NCBI RefSeq assembly: GCF_000189635.1
Contig: NW_002476431.1
Location: 124,001 to 188,000 of the forward strand
Reading direction: 5' to 3'
DNA length: 64,000 bases
Origin: Tetrahymena thermophila SB210
Lineage: Eukaryota; Ciliophora; Oligohymenophorea; Hymenostomatida; Tetrahymenidae
In this document: positions 36,701 to 49,248 of the stretch, piece after piece
Layout: each line of letters opens with the position of its first letter
How positions within the stretch are numbered: position 1 is the first letter of the stretch
Notes under the pieces: model-generated
The model's database searches: none
Seen by the model: the letters and a program-made list of their open reading frames with translations, nothing else
What the model was told of the DNA's origin: nothing
Position numbers and translations under genes: made by a program

Positions 36701-37011
36701 CTACATACCTATGCTCTTAAAAGAGTAAGAAAAAATTAAAATAACTTTTTTATAAACTTTATTAAATTATAAAAAGATAATCAGTTGAAAAAATATGCGG
36801 AGTCCTCCAATTTATTGTCAGATAAAACTATTAATAGAAAATGGAAAATTTTTCTTAAATTTTTTGTCTTGATTCTCAACATATTTACGATTCAGATACA
36901 ATTGATTAAGAGAGAGCTTATTTAGCATAAATAATTTCTGAGGCATATTAAAATGTTTACTTTTTAATGTAACAATACAATAAACAAAACGAAAATGCTA
37001 ACATATAGTGA
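33794..37011 (+). CDS. Coiled-coil protein with GAF-like domain
   Basis: ATG at 33794 opens MFQDFSKYQKLQEQAKVASL. Exons joined by short introns give a Ser/Asn-rich region and then long coiled coil (ELYKQNLELKNQLLNEKRKS; later KILKEQNDILNEKSSKLEKK and ENEQLQNSLQETKIELARF). After LGILNEIIYSQPEFVQFIQD and KEIFMAENVHMWLYNQ, a GAF-like fold follows: TKDPEKMIKYSTN, QVILCPLIIGQNEVFGVLEI, DLQICAIIFSQLIQSKM. The C-terminal part (RLSIDKFKIFFISQSN, QFPVLYIPMLLKEQEKIKI) may form a second GAF-like unit. The last exon ends EAYQNVYFLMQQYNKQNENA before TGA at 37009. Such architectures occur in ciliate cytoskeletal or signalling proteins; the ligand is unknown. The penultimate intron donor (GTTGAA) is non-typical. 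Confidence 0.7.
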
Positions 37012-37079
37012 AACTTAAATATTTATTAATTCATATTCATTCAATAAACAAAAAATAAGAATAAAACACTTAGTGTATA

Positions 37080-40000
37080 TCATTCATTTACTACTTCAAA
37101 ACTGTTTTGCTATTCTACTTATTTTTTATCTTTTTGTTACTATTTATGATCATGTTCATGTTCAATATTTTCTAGTGACTTTTAGCTTTCATTCTTTACA
37201 TCATTATTAGAGATATTTTTGTTCTTAGAATTTTCGTGAACTGTTTAAATTTCATTTTAACTTTTTTAAATCGAATGAGCTTCATTTTTCTTATTTTCTT
37301 CTTCGTATTTTATATTAGCCTCTATTTCATTATGAGATTGCTTCTAAATCTTATCCAGTTCATTTTAAGATTTTTTTTAGTTGTTATTCATATTGTTATC
37401 TAATTCTAATTAAGATTAAGATATATCATTGTGTGATACTTTGTTATGAGATTTTTATTTTTACTCTGTTGGTTGATGATCGTTATCAATTTCATTTAAA
37501 GATTAATGGCTATGCTAACTTTATTTTATTTAACTAACTGATTTTTGTTTATCTTTATCTTACTTCTCTTCTATAATAGATTTCGAGTGTGGTTATAAAT
37601 AATGATCGTTTATTTAAGCTTGAGACTGCTAGTTAATTTAGTTTTAAGACTTCTCATTAATTTTATTTTAAGTGTTGTTATCATTATGAGACTTCTAATT
37701 GATTTAATTTTGAGATTTCATGTTATTAGATTTCTCATGGATTTAATTTTGAGATTTTTAATCTTCATTAAGATGTAAATCACTTTTTATTTCCTACAGA
37801 GAATAATTATGACCTGAAATGTTTTAAGTATTTTTATTATGGTTTTGCTAGTCATTTAAATTTGTATCATCCTCTTTTTAAAGCTATTAATGGGATCCTA
37901 AATTATGCTAAGTTTGGTTAATTTCATGATGAGATTTTGAGTTATGAGAAATATCTAAATTACTTTCAAGCTACTTGTTTGATTTTTTATTATCTTTGTT
38001 ATTTATATCCTCATTATGGTTGTTATCTTTTTAATTGTCAAAAACTTCACTCTTTAAATGATTACTAGATTTTTGATTTTTCTTACTTCGAGTATTTTCA
38101 TTTTAAGATTATTAGTTATCATGATTTAAGTTATTCTCAGTTTTTATTTCTTTATGAGATTTTTCCAGCTAATCAATGTCATTTAACTAATTATAAGATT
38201 TTTCATCTAATTTAATTTACTATTCAGTTTTTATTTCATTTTATGATTTCTAATTATTCTAGCTCTTATCACTATTTTACAAGTCTTTTTTTTATGTATC
38301 TTACAAATGAGAGTGCTAGATAACATCTAATTCATTATGTGATTTTTAATTTTTTTCCTCAGTTTTTAATTATTTATGCTATTCATGATTTATTTAATTT
38401 TCTTTCATTTCATCTTTAATTTTTAATTCTTGTTATTGGTGATGATTTTCAGCTTATTTAGTTTTATGATGGTCTTCTTAAGATTTATTTTCATGTATTT
38501 GCTCAATTTCCTCATGATTTTCCAACTTTTAGCTATGTTTTTAATTCTCTTTTTATATCTATTTATTGCCTTAATCTTAAGTTTCTTCCTACTTAATGTG
38601 ATCCGCTTTTATCGTTTCCTCCTTTTATGCTTTTTAATTATTCTCTTATAAGTTTTTACCTAAATATTTAGTTTCGTTTTCGATTTCATTCATATCTTAT
38701 TCTATTTCAGAATCATTGAAGAAATTTGATTTGTTCTACTAGTTTTTATTTGGTTGTTGTTTCTTTTGGTGATTTTGCATTATTTAACTTTCTACAACAT
38801 TTTATGTTTAAGTTTATGAATACTCCAAATCATCATCTTCTTAGGCGTTTTATTACTTTTTATAATTCTATGAACTTATTAATTTGCTCTCATTATTTTG
38901 ATCATATTCGATTTCTTCATCTAATTGTTTCTTTTCTTCTAATTAAGACTTTTTTTAAGGTTTCATATTATCATCTTCTTCATCAAATTCCTCATTATAT
39001 TCTATTTATTCATCTTAAATTTCTTCTTTTTAAGCTTTATCCAGTTCTTTCTAATTTTATGCTTGATTTTAAACTGTTTTTTCTTCTACTAATTCTTGAT
39101 CAAACTCATCAAGATTATAATCTTCTTATTAAATATCTTATTAGCTTTTTTACTTGTTGTTACCATTTGTAATAGATTACTATTAATTTTAGCTTTCTTA
39201 CTTTTTATTATTTTAAATCAATTATTCTTATTATGAAATCTACTTAGACTTATTATTTTATTATGTGACCATATTTTGATTTTTTGGCTATTAAATTTGT
39301 TATTTTTTATCATTTTGATTTAGCTTTGAGTCTACTTTTAGTTATTTCTAATCGCTTGCTTTCTAAGAATTTTACTACTGCTGAGCTTACGTTTATTTTT
39401 TTGGAATTAAATCTTATTATTTTTTGTCTTTGATATTCTCATTTAAAATTTTATTTTGCTGTTAATTATTTTGCTTTGGTTTGTTGTTGTTGTTTTATTC
39501 AGAAATTTTAGTATTAAATTATTGATTAGACTATGTTTATTTTGCATTATTTTTATTGATTTGTGTTTCTTTTTGTGGTTATTACTATTATTGTTATAAC
39601 TTTGAATTTACTTGGTTAGATTAAGTTTTTTTATTATTAGCTTGCTCCTATTTTTATGATTTATGATCTTGATTACTCTATTGTGCTTTTGAATTGCTTT
39701 AAACTTTAATTTATTATTACTTCTCAGAAATAATTTACTTATCATTATTTTACTAACCTTAATCTTTGACTTCCTCTTCTTCAAAAGATAAATCATAATT
39801 TTCTTCTTCTTGTTTCTAATCTTATTTTTCATTTTTATTTTCTTACTAAAGTTTTTATTAGTCCTACTTTTAAGGCACCTTTTAATCTTCATCACTAACT
39901 TCAAACTCTTCATTATTTACTTCAACATTATTAGACTTTTATTTGTCTTCGTTAATTACTTTTTTATTAGCATCTTAACCTTCGTCAAATTCTTCATCAA

Positions 40001-41688
40001 AACTATAGTTTTCTTCTTATACTTCTTCTTGATCATTTTTATTTACATAATCATTTCTTGCATCTTAAGCTTTCTAGTTTATATTTGAATTATTTTTACT
40101 GTTTTAATTTGTATTTATGATTATGTTTTGAGATGATTTAGAATTTTTTTTATTTTTTTATTCTTGGAACGAAAGTTGATTACCAACTAAACCTTTTTGT
40201 TTTTCTTTCTATTTATATTTCATTTCTTATTAACCATCTTTTTAATTTGCATCCTAAAAGTTTTTCTTGGGTTGTAAGTATTTAGGAAGTGACACAGACT
40301 TTTAAATCTATTAGCCTTCTTATTCTTCATACTTTTATGGGTAGTTTATTCTATTTTTTATAGCTAATTCATTTCTTTTTTGGTTTCTTTTATCTGCATT
40401 TTCAGCAGAAATCTCTAGAGGTTTTCTCTTTCTTAAAATGATGATCTTATTTTCTTTTTCATCAATTCTTATTTTTTGTACAAGAAGTTCAATGTCTTCA
40501 CTAAATTCGTTCTTAATTAAATCAATTCCTTTTTATAAATAGTAATTAATAAAAAATTTAGTTATAAAGTAAGCTACTAACCTTTGCTTATAGGCATTTC
40601 ATAATGGAACTTCTTTTTATTAATATCTTCTGCATCAATCATGAATTTCCTTTAAATAGAAAAAAATATATTAATTTTTTTTGTTTTAAACAGCAGTTAG
40701 TTAGTTACTCTTCCTCAGTCTTAATCTCTATAAAATAAACCTTTTCTTATATTTAAAAAGGTTTTCTGAATAGTATTTGCCTTTTTTAAATAACCCTAGC
40801 AAATGAACCACCTTGCAATTCAAATAACTATTTTTCTAAAAAAATAAAAATTTAATAGCTTAATTTTTTTCATCATATTTAGTTTTATTTTAAATGAATA
40901 TTTAATAATAATTAAAATCTACTTGGCGAAACTGACTACTAGGATGACATATTCTAAAAATACAAATCTTCTTTTTTGCTATTTGTTGCACTTTCTGAGT
41001 TTTTGTGTCCAGAATACAATTGATTTCTTTAAGTATTTGGGATATTAGCACTATTTTCAGACGTATTTGATATGCTATTTTTCTAATTTCTCTATCCTCT
41101 CCTAATAGTAGGATATTCTGTCATAAGGTCGAGATATTATTGAACTTATTTTCTTTATGATTCCCATTTTTTGATGTCAAACACGCTTTTAACTCCTTTA
41201 AGACGCTTTACCATATCACTATTTTCGTTTTCTATTGCTTCAATCTTCTTTTTTCTTTAATCATCGTTTTTAGCTGATATGCTTCCCTTTGTAATCTAAG
41301 GCAGATGAAAGCGATGATAGTAAATGTTAGAATTGATTATTGAAGAATTCTATCCATTTAAAGTGTGGATATCGCTTATTTTTTTAATTATCTTTTGATT
41401 TTATTTTTGGATTTGTTGGTCTACCTATTATTGGTAGGTACTGCGGATTCATTGAGACTTAATATGATTTTAAGAAGAAGATTACTTAGAAACATTGTTG
41501 GATTACTCCTCTTTCGACTGTTATTATCCTTCCTCTTAATAATTGCTTTAAATTTTATCTGTTTTCATATCATTATAGCTTAAATTGTGGCTTCCACCTC
41601 TTTTAATTTCTTAAAGCTTATCTTTGAGTTTTTTATTATTTAATTCCATATCTAGGCGCTAAATTATTTTATTTGGTGCCTTGAACAT
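37080..41688 (-). CDS. CFAP97-like protein with long KSQN/KSHN low-complexity repeats
   Basis: ATG at 41688 starts MFKAPNKIIQRLDMELNNKK. A 45-nt intron removes an in-frame TGA; then comes a segment HLPQITKGSISAKNDDQ with RKKKIEAIENENSDMVKRLK and VKSVFDIKKWESQRKQVQQY. This resembles the Hemingway/CFAP97 motif (basic helix, then IE.EN..LL.R), found in axonemal proteins. More short exons follow, then about 3 kb of Lys/Gln/Asn/Glu/Ser-rich sequence with imperfect repeats such as KSQNQINQKSHN and KSHNEIEAN, ending SFEVVNE at TGA 37080. Long open plus-strand frames here (for example 38726-39172) are antisense shadows. Only 68 bp separate this stop from that of the convergent GAF gene. The ciliary role is inferred from the motif. 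Confidence 0.65.
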
Positions 41689-42386
41689 TTTTTTTCCTAG
41701 TTGTAAATTCTTAAAATAATTTTATTTTTATAGTATATCTTTAGCCTGTGTGTTTGTCTGTCTTACTAGCTAGAAAGCTTATTCTAATTTAAATTATTTA
41801 AATTTATTTGTATAATTTTTTGTTAGATAATATTTATTTGATGTGTTTGTTATGTTTTTTGTGTATTTATTACAATTTACTCAAACTAATTATAATAAAT
41901 TATTTGCGTTTTATATTTAATTGAAATAGAATGACTTATAAAGGATTTTATTCTTTGTTTTGCTTAGTCATCAAAGCATGAACAATTAATATGATATACT
42001 CTATGAATAGAAAATAAAATATTGCTGGCTTTCATGTTTAAAGATATATCATTAAAAACTTGTGCTATCAAAAATGTTTCACTTTTTTCAAAAGTAAAAA
42101 ATTTTAATTAATTTATCTTTCAATTAATTAATTAATTACTTTTTTATTTTAATTTTCATTAAAATTTGAATAAAGTTTGGAATAGGTTTATTAATTAATT
42201 TCACCAAAGCAATAATTTTTAAAGCTACTTCATATTTTTCTTTAAGTATCAACAAAATTTCCAAATAAGTTTATTTACATAAAACTAAACTCTAGAATTT
42301 GATTAATACAATTAGTTATTTTAGATAAGTTATTGTACTCAAATAAATTGAAATAATATATTTAGAGATAAAAATACAAGTAAATT
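41689..42386. other. Intergenic region
   Basis: 698 bp of AT-rich spacer, including an ATTAATTAATTAATTA run near 42,123. It should include the promoter of the CFAP97-like gene. No gene seen. Confidence 0.5.
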
Positions 42387-44763
42387 TCAAGACTTAAAAC
42401 TACGTAATGTTTCTGAAAATTTAGAATTAAATGTATAAAATGTTCCTCTAAACTCCACTTCTGGCTGTGTTAAAATATTTTCTGAATTATTTGTTTTTAG
42501 CATATTTTTTGAAGATTTTGATTACTTGAAAGATTGTCCCCAATCTCTTTCTCTTGGTAACTTGTAGAACTAATTAAGGGTAGTTCTATATACTTTTTAG
42601 CTAGGCTTATGGATTTATTTACCTGAAGAAAGATTACCAACTCCTCTGTTTCCTTTACCCCACTCATTACCTCCTTTTATAATAGATTAATTAAATTCAT
42701 CTACAGGAGATTTTTATGGTAGTGTTATTTTATCGTTTATATTAGGCAACTTTAATGTATTATTTTATTTTTCTTTATCTGAAGTAAGTTATTGCTCATC
42801 ATCTTTGATTATAATATTAGTGAGCAGGCCAGGTTATTTTATTATTATCTTAGATTTGCTATTTTCTAAATACGATAGGAAATCCTCCTTTTCACCTTTT
42901 GAGTTAATTTAAGGATGATTAAGCATACTCAAAAAATATGATTTTTATTTATTTTTAGCTGATTAATTATCAATTAATGAAAGATTGTTAATAATGAGTT
43001 GGTTTTGCTATTATTAATTTTTTTGAGCTTCTTATTTAAAAGCTGATCCATTATCGATATTTGAATTGTGTTTTTGCGTTTATGCATTTAGTAAACTAGT
43101 TTATCTGTGCAGTGGAGAAGCTCCATTTTATTAATTCGATAAGATGTCTTACATATTTTTTATAGTTGAAGCCATGTTTAAATTTCCGTTTTCTGTTAAT
43201 CTTTTATACTCAGATCTTGTAATTTATATCTTTTCATCATGCATTTTTAATCTTTAGTCTAAGTTTGCTAAGGTATCGAAAACTTCTTTGCTTTTGGGAC
43301 CTTCTTTAATTTTTTGATCATAAAAAAGAGTAACTCCTTAGCTTGGATTAAAATCATCATAGCTAAAAGGATTCTTGGCTCCTGCTTATAGTTTACTAAT
43401 TCCTAGACCCTAATCATCCTTATTTGGATTAGGGTTATTCTGCAGAGGTATATTTAAAAAGCTACCTTTACCTTTTTATTATTGCTACTATTGCTATTAA
43501 AGCTACAATTATGCTTATTTCTATTGTTCTTCTTGCTAAGCTTTTATCTTTTTAATTTTGTTTCTATCAACTTCTTGTGTAGAGAATTAGTAGCTAAAAT
43601 AAATAATAATAAAAAAAAACAAATCATTTTAATTTAACTCAAAATCTGCTAACTTACTTAATTTAATAGTTAGAAGGAGGTAATTTTTCTGTTTTGACTA
43701 CTTTTGTATTTATTACTTTACCATCAAAATCATAAGTATATTTACTATTTTTCATTTCTTTTTTGAGCTCTAATGGGTTCTTTAATTAATTATAAATATT
43801 TTTTCAATATTAAATAAAATTATTTTTAGTCAAGATATATACCTATTTTTCTTTCTTTTCTTGCTCTTCCTTTTCTTCTTTTCTTTTAGTTTCTAATTAT
43901 TTAATGACTCTAAGTCTCTCTATAATATCATCTACTTCCTAGGGTATTTCCATGTTTTATGGTTGTGGTACCTCTCCTTTAAAAGCTTCTTCCTTTTTCT
44001 TGATAAATTTGTTTTTGAATGTAATTGAAGTCCGATCAGAGACTCTATCATTTTTGGGTAAACCTTCAGTTTCATCAGGTTCTATATTTTAAAAATGAAT
44101 TCAGTTGTAGATTCTAAGACCATAAGTTTCATTTAATTTTCTTTGTATTATTGATATTTCAATAAAAATCAGTAAATTAAATAAAAAGAGCTTTACTATC
44201 AAATTCCTGCTAATGTTCTATTGCAATTTTGCTTCTAATCCAAGATTCTCCTATTGGTTTTTTCTTTTAAAAATAAACAATTTAATAAAAAATATTTCTA
44301 AGATATAATTTATAAAACAATTTTAGTTGTAATAGTAGTAGCAAAGTTATACAAATAAAAAATATTTGGTAAAAACTGCAAAAAAATATATTAATTATTG
44401 TAGTACAGGTTCTGAATCTTCTAAATCGTTTATATCCATTTCATCTTCTTGTTCTCTATCTATTAATTTCACTGCCATGTTTATATAAATTTCTCCTAAT
44501 ATAAGTGACTAAGCAATTGAGTAATCATTTTTACGTTCCTCTAAATATTTTTCATACAGTACCTCTTCAGTGTTTTTTAATATTAAATTAATTGAATGCT
44601 TTGCTACAATTAAAGAATCCTTTAAACTGTCACAATGATTAAAATGATTTTTATCAGAAAAGGGTTAATACAAACCTATAGATACTAGCTTAGATCTGTT
44701 ATCAACCATTTCATCAAAAAAATCTTCATCTCTTTCAGAAAAGAAAGAATTCTATCTACTCAT
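42387..44763 (-). CDS. Unknown protein with Glu/Lys-rich coil and Gln/Asn-rich C-terminus
   Basis: ATG at 44763 starts MSRQNSFFSERDEDFFDEMV. Exon 1 continues with helices (KDSLIVAKHSINLILKNTEE, DYSIAQSLILGEIYINMAVK). Next: KPIGESWIRSKIAIEHQQEF; after an intron NDRVSDRTSITFKNKFIKKK and a charged coil EVDDIIERLRVIKQLETKRK; then LELKKEMKNSKYTYDFDGKV. The last large exon is Gln/Asn-rich with a GLGISKLQAGAKNPFSYDDF patch followed by GVTLFYDQKIKEGPKSKEVF, and ends FSETLRSFKS at TGA 42387. The YTYDFDGKVI and GVTLFYDQKIKEGP patches read like conserved motifs of ciliary proteins, but I cannot name the family. At least four introns; those around 44,150-44,300 are approximate. Confidence 0.6.
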
Positions 44764-45872
44764 TTGAAATAATAATCTATTTAAATATATTATGCTTATT
44801 ATTAGCTTTTAATTAATTTAATAGAGTATCAAAAATTTACATAGAAGAGCATTCATTACAGAATATTTTTAGAAATTACTTATTAAAAATGACATTGCTT
44901 TCATTTAAATATTAACTAAATTTATTAAAGCTTTTTGCGTTTTATAATAATTATTATTCAAAAATAAAATTAAAATAGCACACTTCTACATTTTTTCAAT
45001 ATATGTTTTAAATTTTGCTGAATATTATTAAATCTTATTTATATTTTGACATAGCATTAAATAATTTATTTCTTTATATTATATATTCCATTTTAAGAAA
45101 AAACTATTCATAAGAGCACATAAGATTTAATATTACCACTATCAAAAATAAAGCAATTAAGTGATGAAACTAGTAAAATTATATAATTTTAATCCTTAAA
45201 AAATTGCATTATAATTGATTATCCCAATATAAATTTACAAGTTATAAAGTAGATCATTTAACTATTTTACTGATTAAATATTATAAAATCGATTTTTATA
45301 AGGTATATCAATAAATTTAGCATAATAATAAAACAAAAAATAAAGAAAGGAAAGTCAGGAAGGAATTTTAATTTTTATAAAATAAATAATTAAAAATAAA
45401 TTTATTGATAAAAAAGGACAAAATAAAGATTATAAATTGTATATTTCAAAATAAATTTATGAATTAATTGTTTATTTAAATTAGCTTTTGATTTTCTAAT
45501 AATGATATGATTTTAAGCTTAGAATAAATTATTTATGAATGAAAATTGTTTTTATTACATTTTAATTAAGTAAAAACACTTAGTGTATCTTTTTTATTTC
45601 TTTAATAATATATTTTAAAATTTTATATTTTTATTTATTCATTTTTCATTAATACCCATAAAAATATATTTAAATAAACAAAATTTATTATTTAAATTTA
45701 ATTATAAATTAATTCATAATATAGATAAGACAAATGTGAGAATATTATGAAGAATTAGAATATATAATGAATGAGCCCTTAAATTTTTATTTATTGCTTA
45801 TTTTTTATTTTTTTTTTGTTTATTAATACATTTGATTATTTATTTATGATAATGTAATTAAATGGGTATATT
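44764..45872. other. Intergenic region
   Basis: 1.1 kb of very AT-rich spacer upstream of the unknown gene and downstream of the ABC ATPase. No sustained frame or recognisable RNA gene. Confidence 0.5.
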
Positions 45873-47451
45873 TCAGTGTTGGAATTACTTTATTGCCTAT
45901 TCTTAGGCCTTTCTTTATTTTGCAAATTAAAATATAGGATATTCTCCTGGTTTTCTATATTCAGTTTTTGATCCATTTTATTGAAGATGCTAATGATTTT
46001 GCTAATTTCCATTTTTTTAACGTTACCCTTCATTTTAACCATCTTAAATTTCAATTTCTTCATTCAAATGTACAAAACCTTTAAGAGCTACTTATTAAAC
46101 AACACCAGTTCTAACTCCTAAGTCTTTATGATTGCTTACTCCACTTCCATTACTTTATTGATCCTTTTGAAGCTAAGATTAGGTATGACTTTAAACAGCC
46201 TCTTCTAATAACCTTAAATTTTCTTCTCTTTTCTCAGTTGGAATAACCTCGATTGCATTAACTTTACCATCTATCATTCTAACAACTCTATTTGCATAAT
46301 TTTTTAATGCAACATCATGTGTCACCATAACCTTTCGAATAATTATAAAAATTTTTATACAAAATAATTCCATAAATTTAAATCTATTTTTTAATTAAAT
46401 TTGATTCTAAAAATTAAAAACTAGAATTAAATCATTTATAATTTATTACCATAGTTATTCCTTTTTTTATATTTAAGTCTAAAAGAATTTTCATAACATA
46501 GTCTGTAGACTTTGTATCCAAATCACCTGTTGGTTCATCAAGTAAAAGAATTTTAGGATTGTTAGAAAGTGCACGACTGATTGTTACTCTTTATTACTCA
46601 CCACCAGATAATTAGTTTGGGAAGTGATTTAGCCTTTCTTTTAGCCCCACTTAAGTTAACAAGTCAATAGCTCTTTCTCTTATTGTATCTCTGCTTAACT
46701 CTCCCTATTATTAAAAATTAAGGCTAATTATTTACGAATTTTTTAAATAGTAAAAAACTAATTTTAAGAAAAAAATTATTTTAATATTTACTCTTAAAAT
46801 CATTGGCAATTCAACATTTTCTAATGCAGTTAAACTTTATATTAAGTTAAATGTTTAAAACACAAATCCTAGTTTTGTTAATCTTAAACTTGCTAAAAAT
46901 TTGTCATCAGTAGTACTTTTTATCTTTTATCCACAAATAAAAACGTCTCCCTAGCATTAATTTAAAACGAAAGGAATTATTCATATTACAAAGAGTTAGA
47001 AATGTTTTATTTAATAAATAAATAAAATTTGTCTAATGAATTACCTTTGTAGGCTTATCGATAGTACCCATAATATTAAGCATAGTAGTTTTACCACCTC
47101 CTGATGTTCCTAATATTGTAATAAATTCTCCCTCCTTTATGTCAACACTAACACCTTTTATCATTAAGAAGCATATAAATATAATTCTAAATGAATTATT
47201 TAAATACCTCTTAAAGCAGTAACGCCTTCTACTCCCAATAAATAAGTTTTATGAACGTTTTTTAGAGATATAATTTTGTTTGGATCATAAAATCTAGGTT
47301 CTTCTTTACTATCAGTATTAGTACTAACTTAATAACTTTAACTATAATTATCCTAGTTGTTAGAATTTATGTTAAATATTTCTGTGCTCTCTTTTTTTTT
47401 GTGATAGTTTGGCTACTGTTAAGATAAATTTTCTTGCAATTATATCTCCAT
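45873..47451 (-). CDS. ABC ATPase of LolD/MacB type (no membrane domain)
   Basis: ATG at 47451 begins a Gln/Asn-rich leader, then the nucleotide-binding domain: NKIISLKNVHKTYLLGVEGV, Walker A ILGTSGGGKTTMLNIM, Q-loop LGFVFQTFNLIQSLTALENV, signature LSGGEQQRVTISRALSNNP, Walker B ILLLDEPTGDLD and switch His in VMVTHDVALKNYANRVVRM. All catalytic elements are intact. The sequence style (GTSGGGKTT, FNL...LTALENVELPM, DEPTGDLD) matches bacterial LolD/MacB/FtsE ATPases rather than animal ABCB/ABCC pumps. Eukaryotic soluble members of this class exist in some protists. The C-terminal extension is poorly conserved and ends QRKAQEQAIKQFQH at TGA 45873. The membrane partner is not encoded nearby. Five or so introns. 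Confidence 0.85.
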
Positions 47452-49248
47452 CTTACTTAGAGTTTTTTATTAATTACTAACTTTTAAGTTTTTTAATTAA
47501 ATTAAGATAATTTTATTAGTTTTTTAGTATTTTTTATATTTAAATCTGAAAGATTTTCATTGGTTTTTTAAAGGGATTTAAATCAGAAAAATAATCTATA
47601 TTAAGTGTTCCTCATTTATTCTTTTTGTGTTTAGTAATTTAAGTGAGTTATTCAAATAAGATGTGTACAGAGTTAAAAAGTATTTATTCCTACTTGAATT
47701 TGAAGAGTAATGCAACAAAATAAAGTTGATTGATTAATCTTCCTTTTCTTTTTAAAAATTCTTATCTATTTTAATTACACAAAATTTATATCAAATAACG
47801 AATGTTGTCTGAATAGTGATGCTAATTAGTTCCATGTTTTATTTGCCTTCATAATGTTAAATTAAATAAATAAGTAATTATGAAATTACAAATCAATAAA
47901 AATTTAGAAATTTAAAATTCTACTTATTTCAATCAAAAATTCCTAATAAATAATATTTGAATAACTTAACTTTTTTATATTTGGCAATTAATTTAATTTT
48001 TTTAAATTTGCTGACAAAAAATATTTTAAAAAATCAAGATTCTTATCAAATAAATAAAATTGTAAAATAATTTATAAAATAATTTTAATTATTAGAATAA
48101 TCTAATTACATTTTGAAATTTAGTAAAAATAGGAGAAAGAAAATGTTTTAGAAATATATCGTAACTTAATTTATTTTTCCTATAAAAAAATATTGTAAAA
48201 CTATAAAAATATTTTAATTTTTATTAAAAAAATAATTGCTTTACAGTAAATAAAAACTTAAAGAACATCTCTCCCAAGTAAACAAGACTAAAAGTAATAT
48301 ATTATAAATGTTAATGTTACAGAAGATTTAATTTATTTTTTTTAAAAAAATGTAAACACTAAAAAAGTATAATTGATATTATATTTTTAATAAAAAGTTA
48401 ATTATCATTATTTATCTAAATAAGCAATAAATTTACTAGTCTTAATAAACATAATTGAAACAAAAATTTAAAAGGTGGTAGAAAAAAATCAAATAAATCT
48501 TGAAACCCTTGATGACATAATTAAAAGATATAAATTATCAAATATTTAGTAATTCTTAAGCAAATAAAAGTACAAATTAAAGTAAATGCTCGTAGAAATT
48601 TCTTAATAAAATATTTCTTAACAATAAATTGAAAATATAAATAGTTATTTACATTTATATATATTTTTTTTTGTAGTATTTTTATAATTCTTAAGCTTCT
48701 AATCAAAAAATAAAATCAAATATTATAATTTACTGCTTCCAAAATTTACTATCAATTTGAATGGCTAATAGTAGTTAATTTGCTATACCATACCAGCAAT
48801 ATATTCCAAAAAAATTTGATTAAAATTTTCAAAAAAAAATGAAAAGAAGAGTATAATAAAATTTTTTGATAATTACTTAAATTTAACTATTATTGGGTAT
48901 GTAAAGGAGATATTAAAGTTTATATTAACCTATTTTAATACTGAGCGATCATGTATTGAATGACTATTTAAATTTTGAATATATTAAAACGCAAATATAT
49001 TTTTTAAAAGAAAAAGTTAAATTTTAGAGAAAGCAAAATATTTTTAATTTAACTATATTTTTTTATTTTATAACATTTAAAACCTTTGCTTTAAAATTAT
49101 AATAGCCTCAGTTTTAAAATTGTAAAAAGAGAGAGTATTGCAATAATTATATTTTACTAAGGTTTAGAGTAATTTATTTATATATTTAACTAACTTGGTT
49201 AAAAAAACCATAAATTCTTAAATCAATGGCTGGGTATAGTTTGATATA
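47452..49248. other. Intergenic region, divergent
   Basis: 1.8 kb between the ABC ATPase and histidine-kinase starts, very AT-rich with long A runs. It should include both promoters. I see no coding frame, tRNA or repeat worth listing. Confidence 0.5.

Noticed and set aside
38430-40088. Plus-strand open frames (up to 148 codons) at 38430-38651, 38726-39172 and 39810-40088
   Set aside because: They are rich in Leu/Phe/Ile and lie antisense to the Lys/Gln/Asn/Glu-rich minus-strand gene, the expected mirror image.
41440-41500. In-frame TGA early in the CFAP97-like gene as a real stop
   Set aside because: A 45-nt GT-AG segment encloses the TGA, and the same frame continues directly into the conserved motif.
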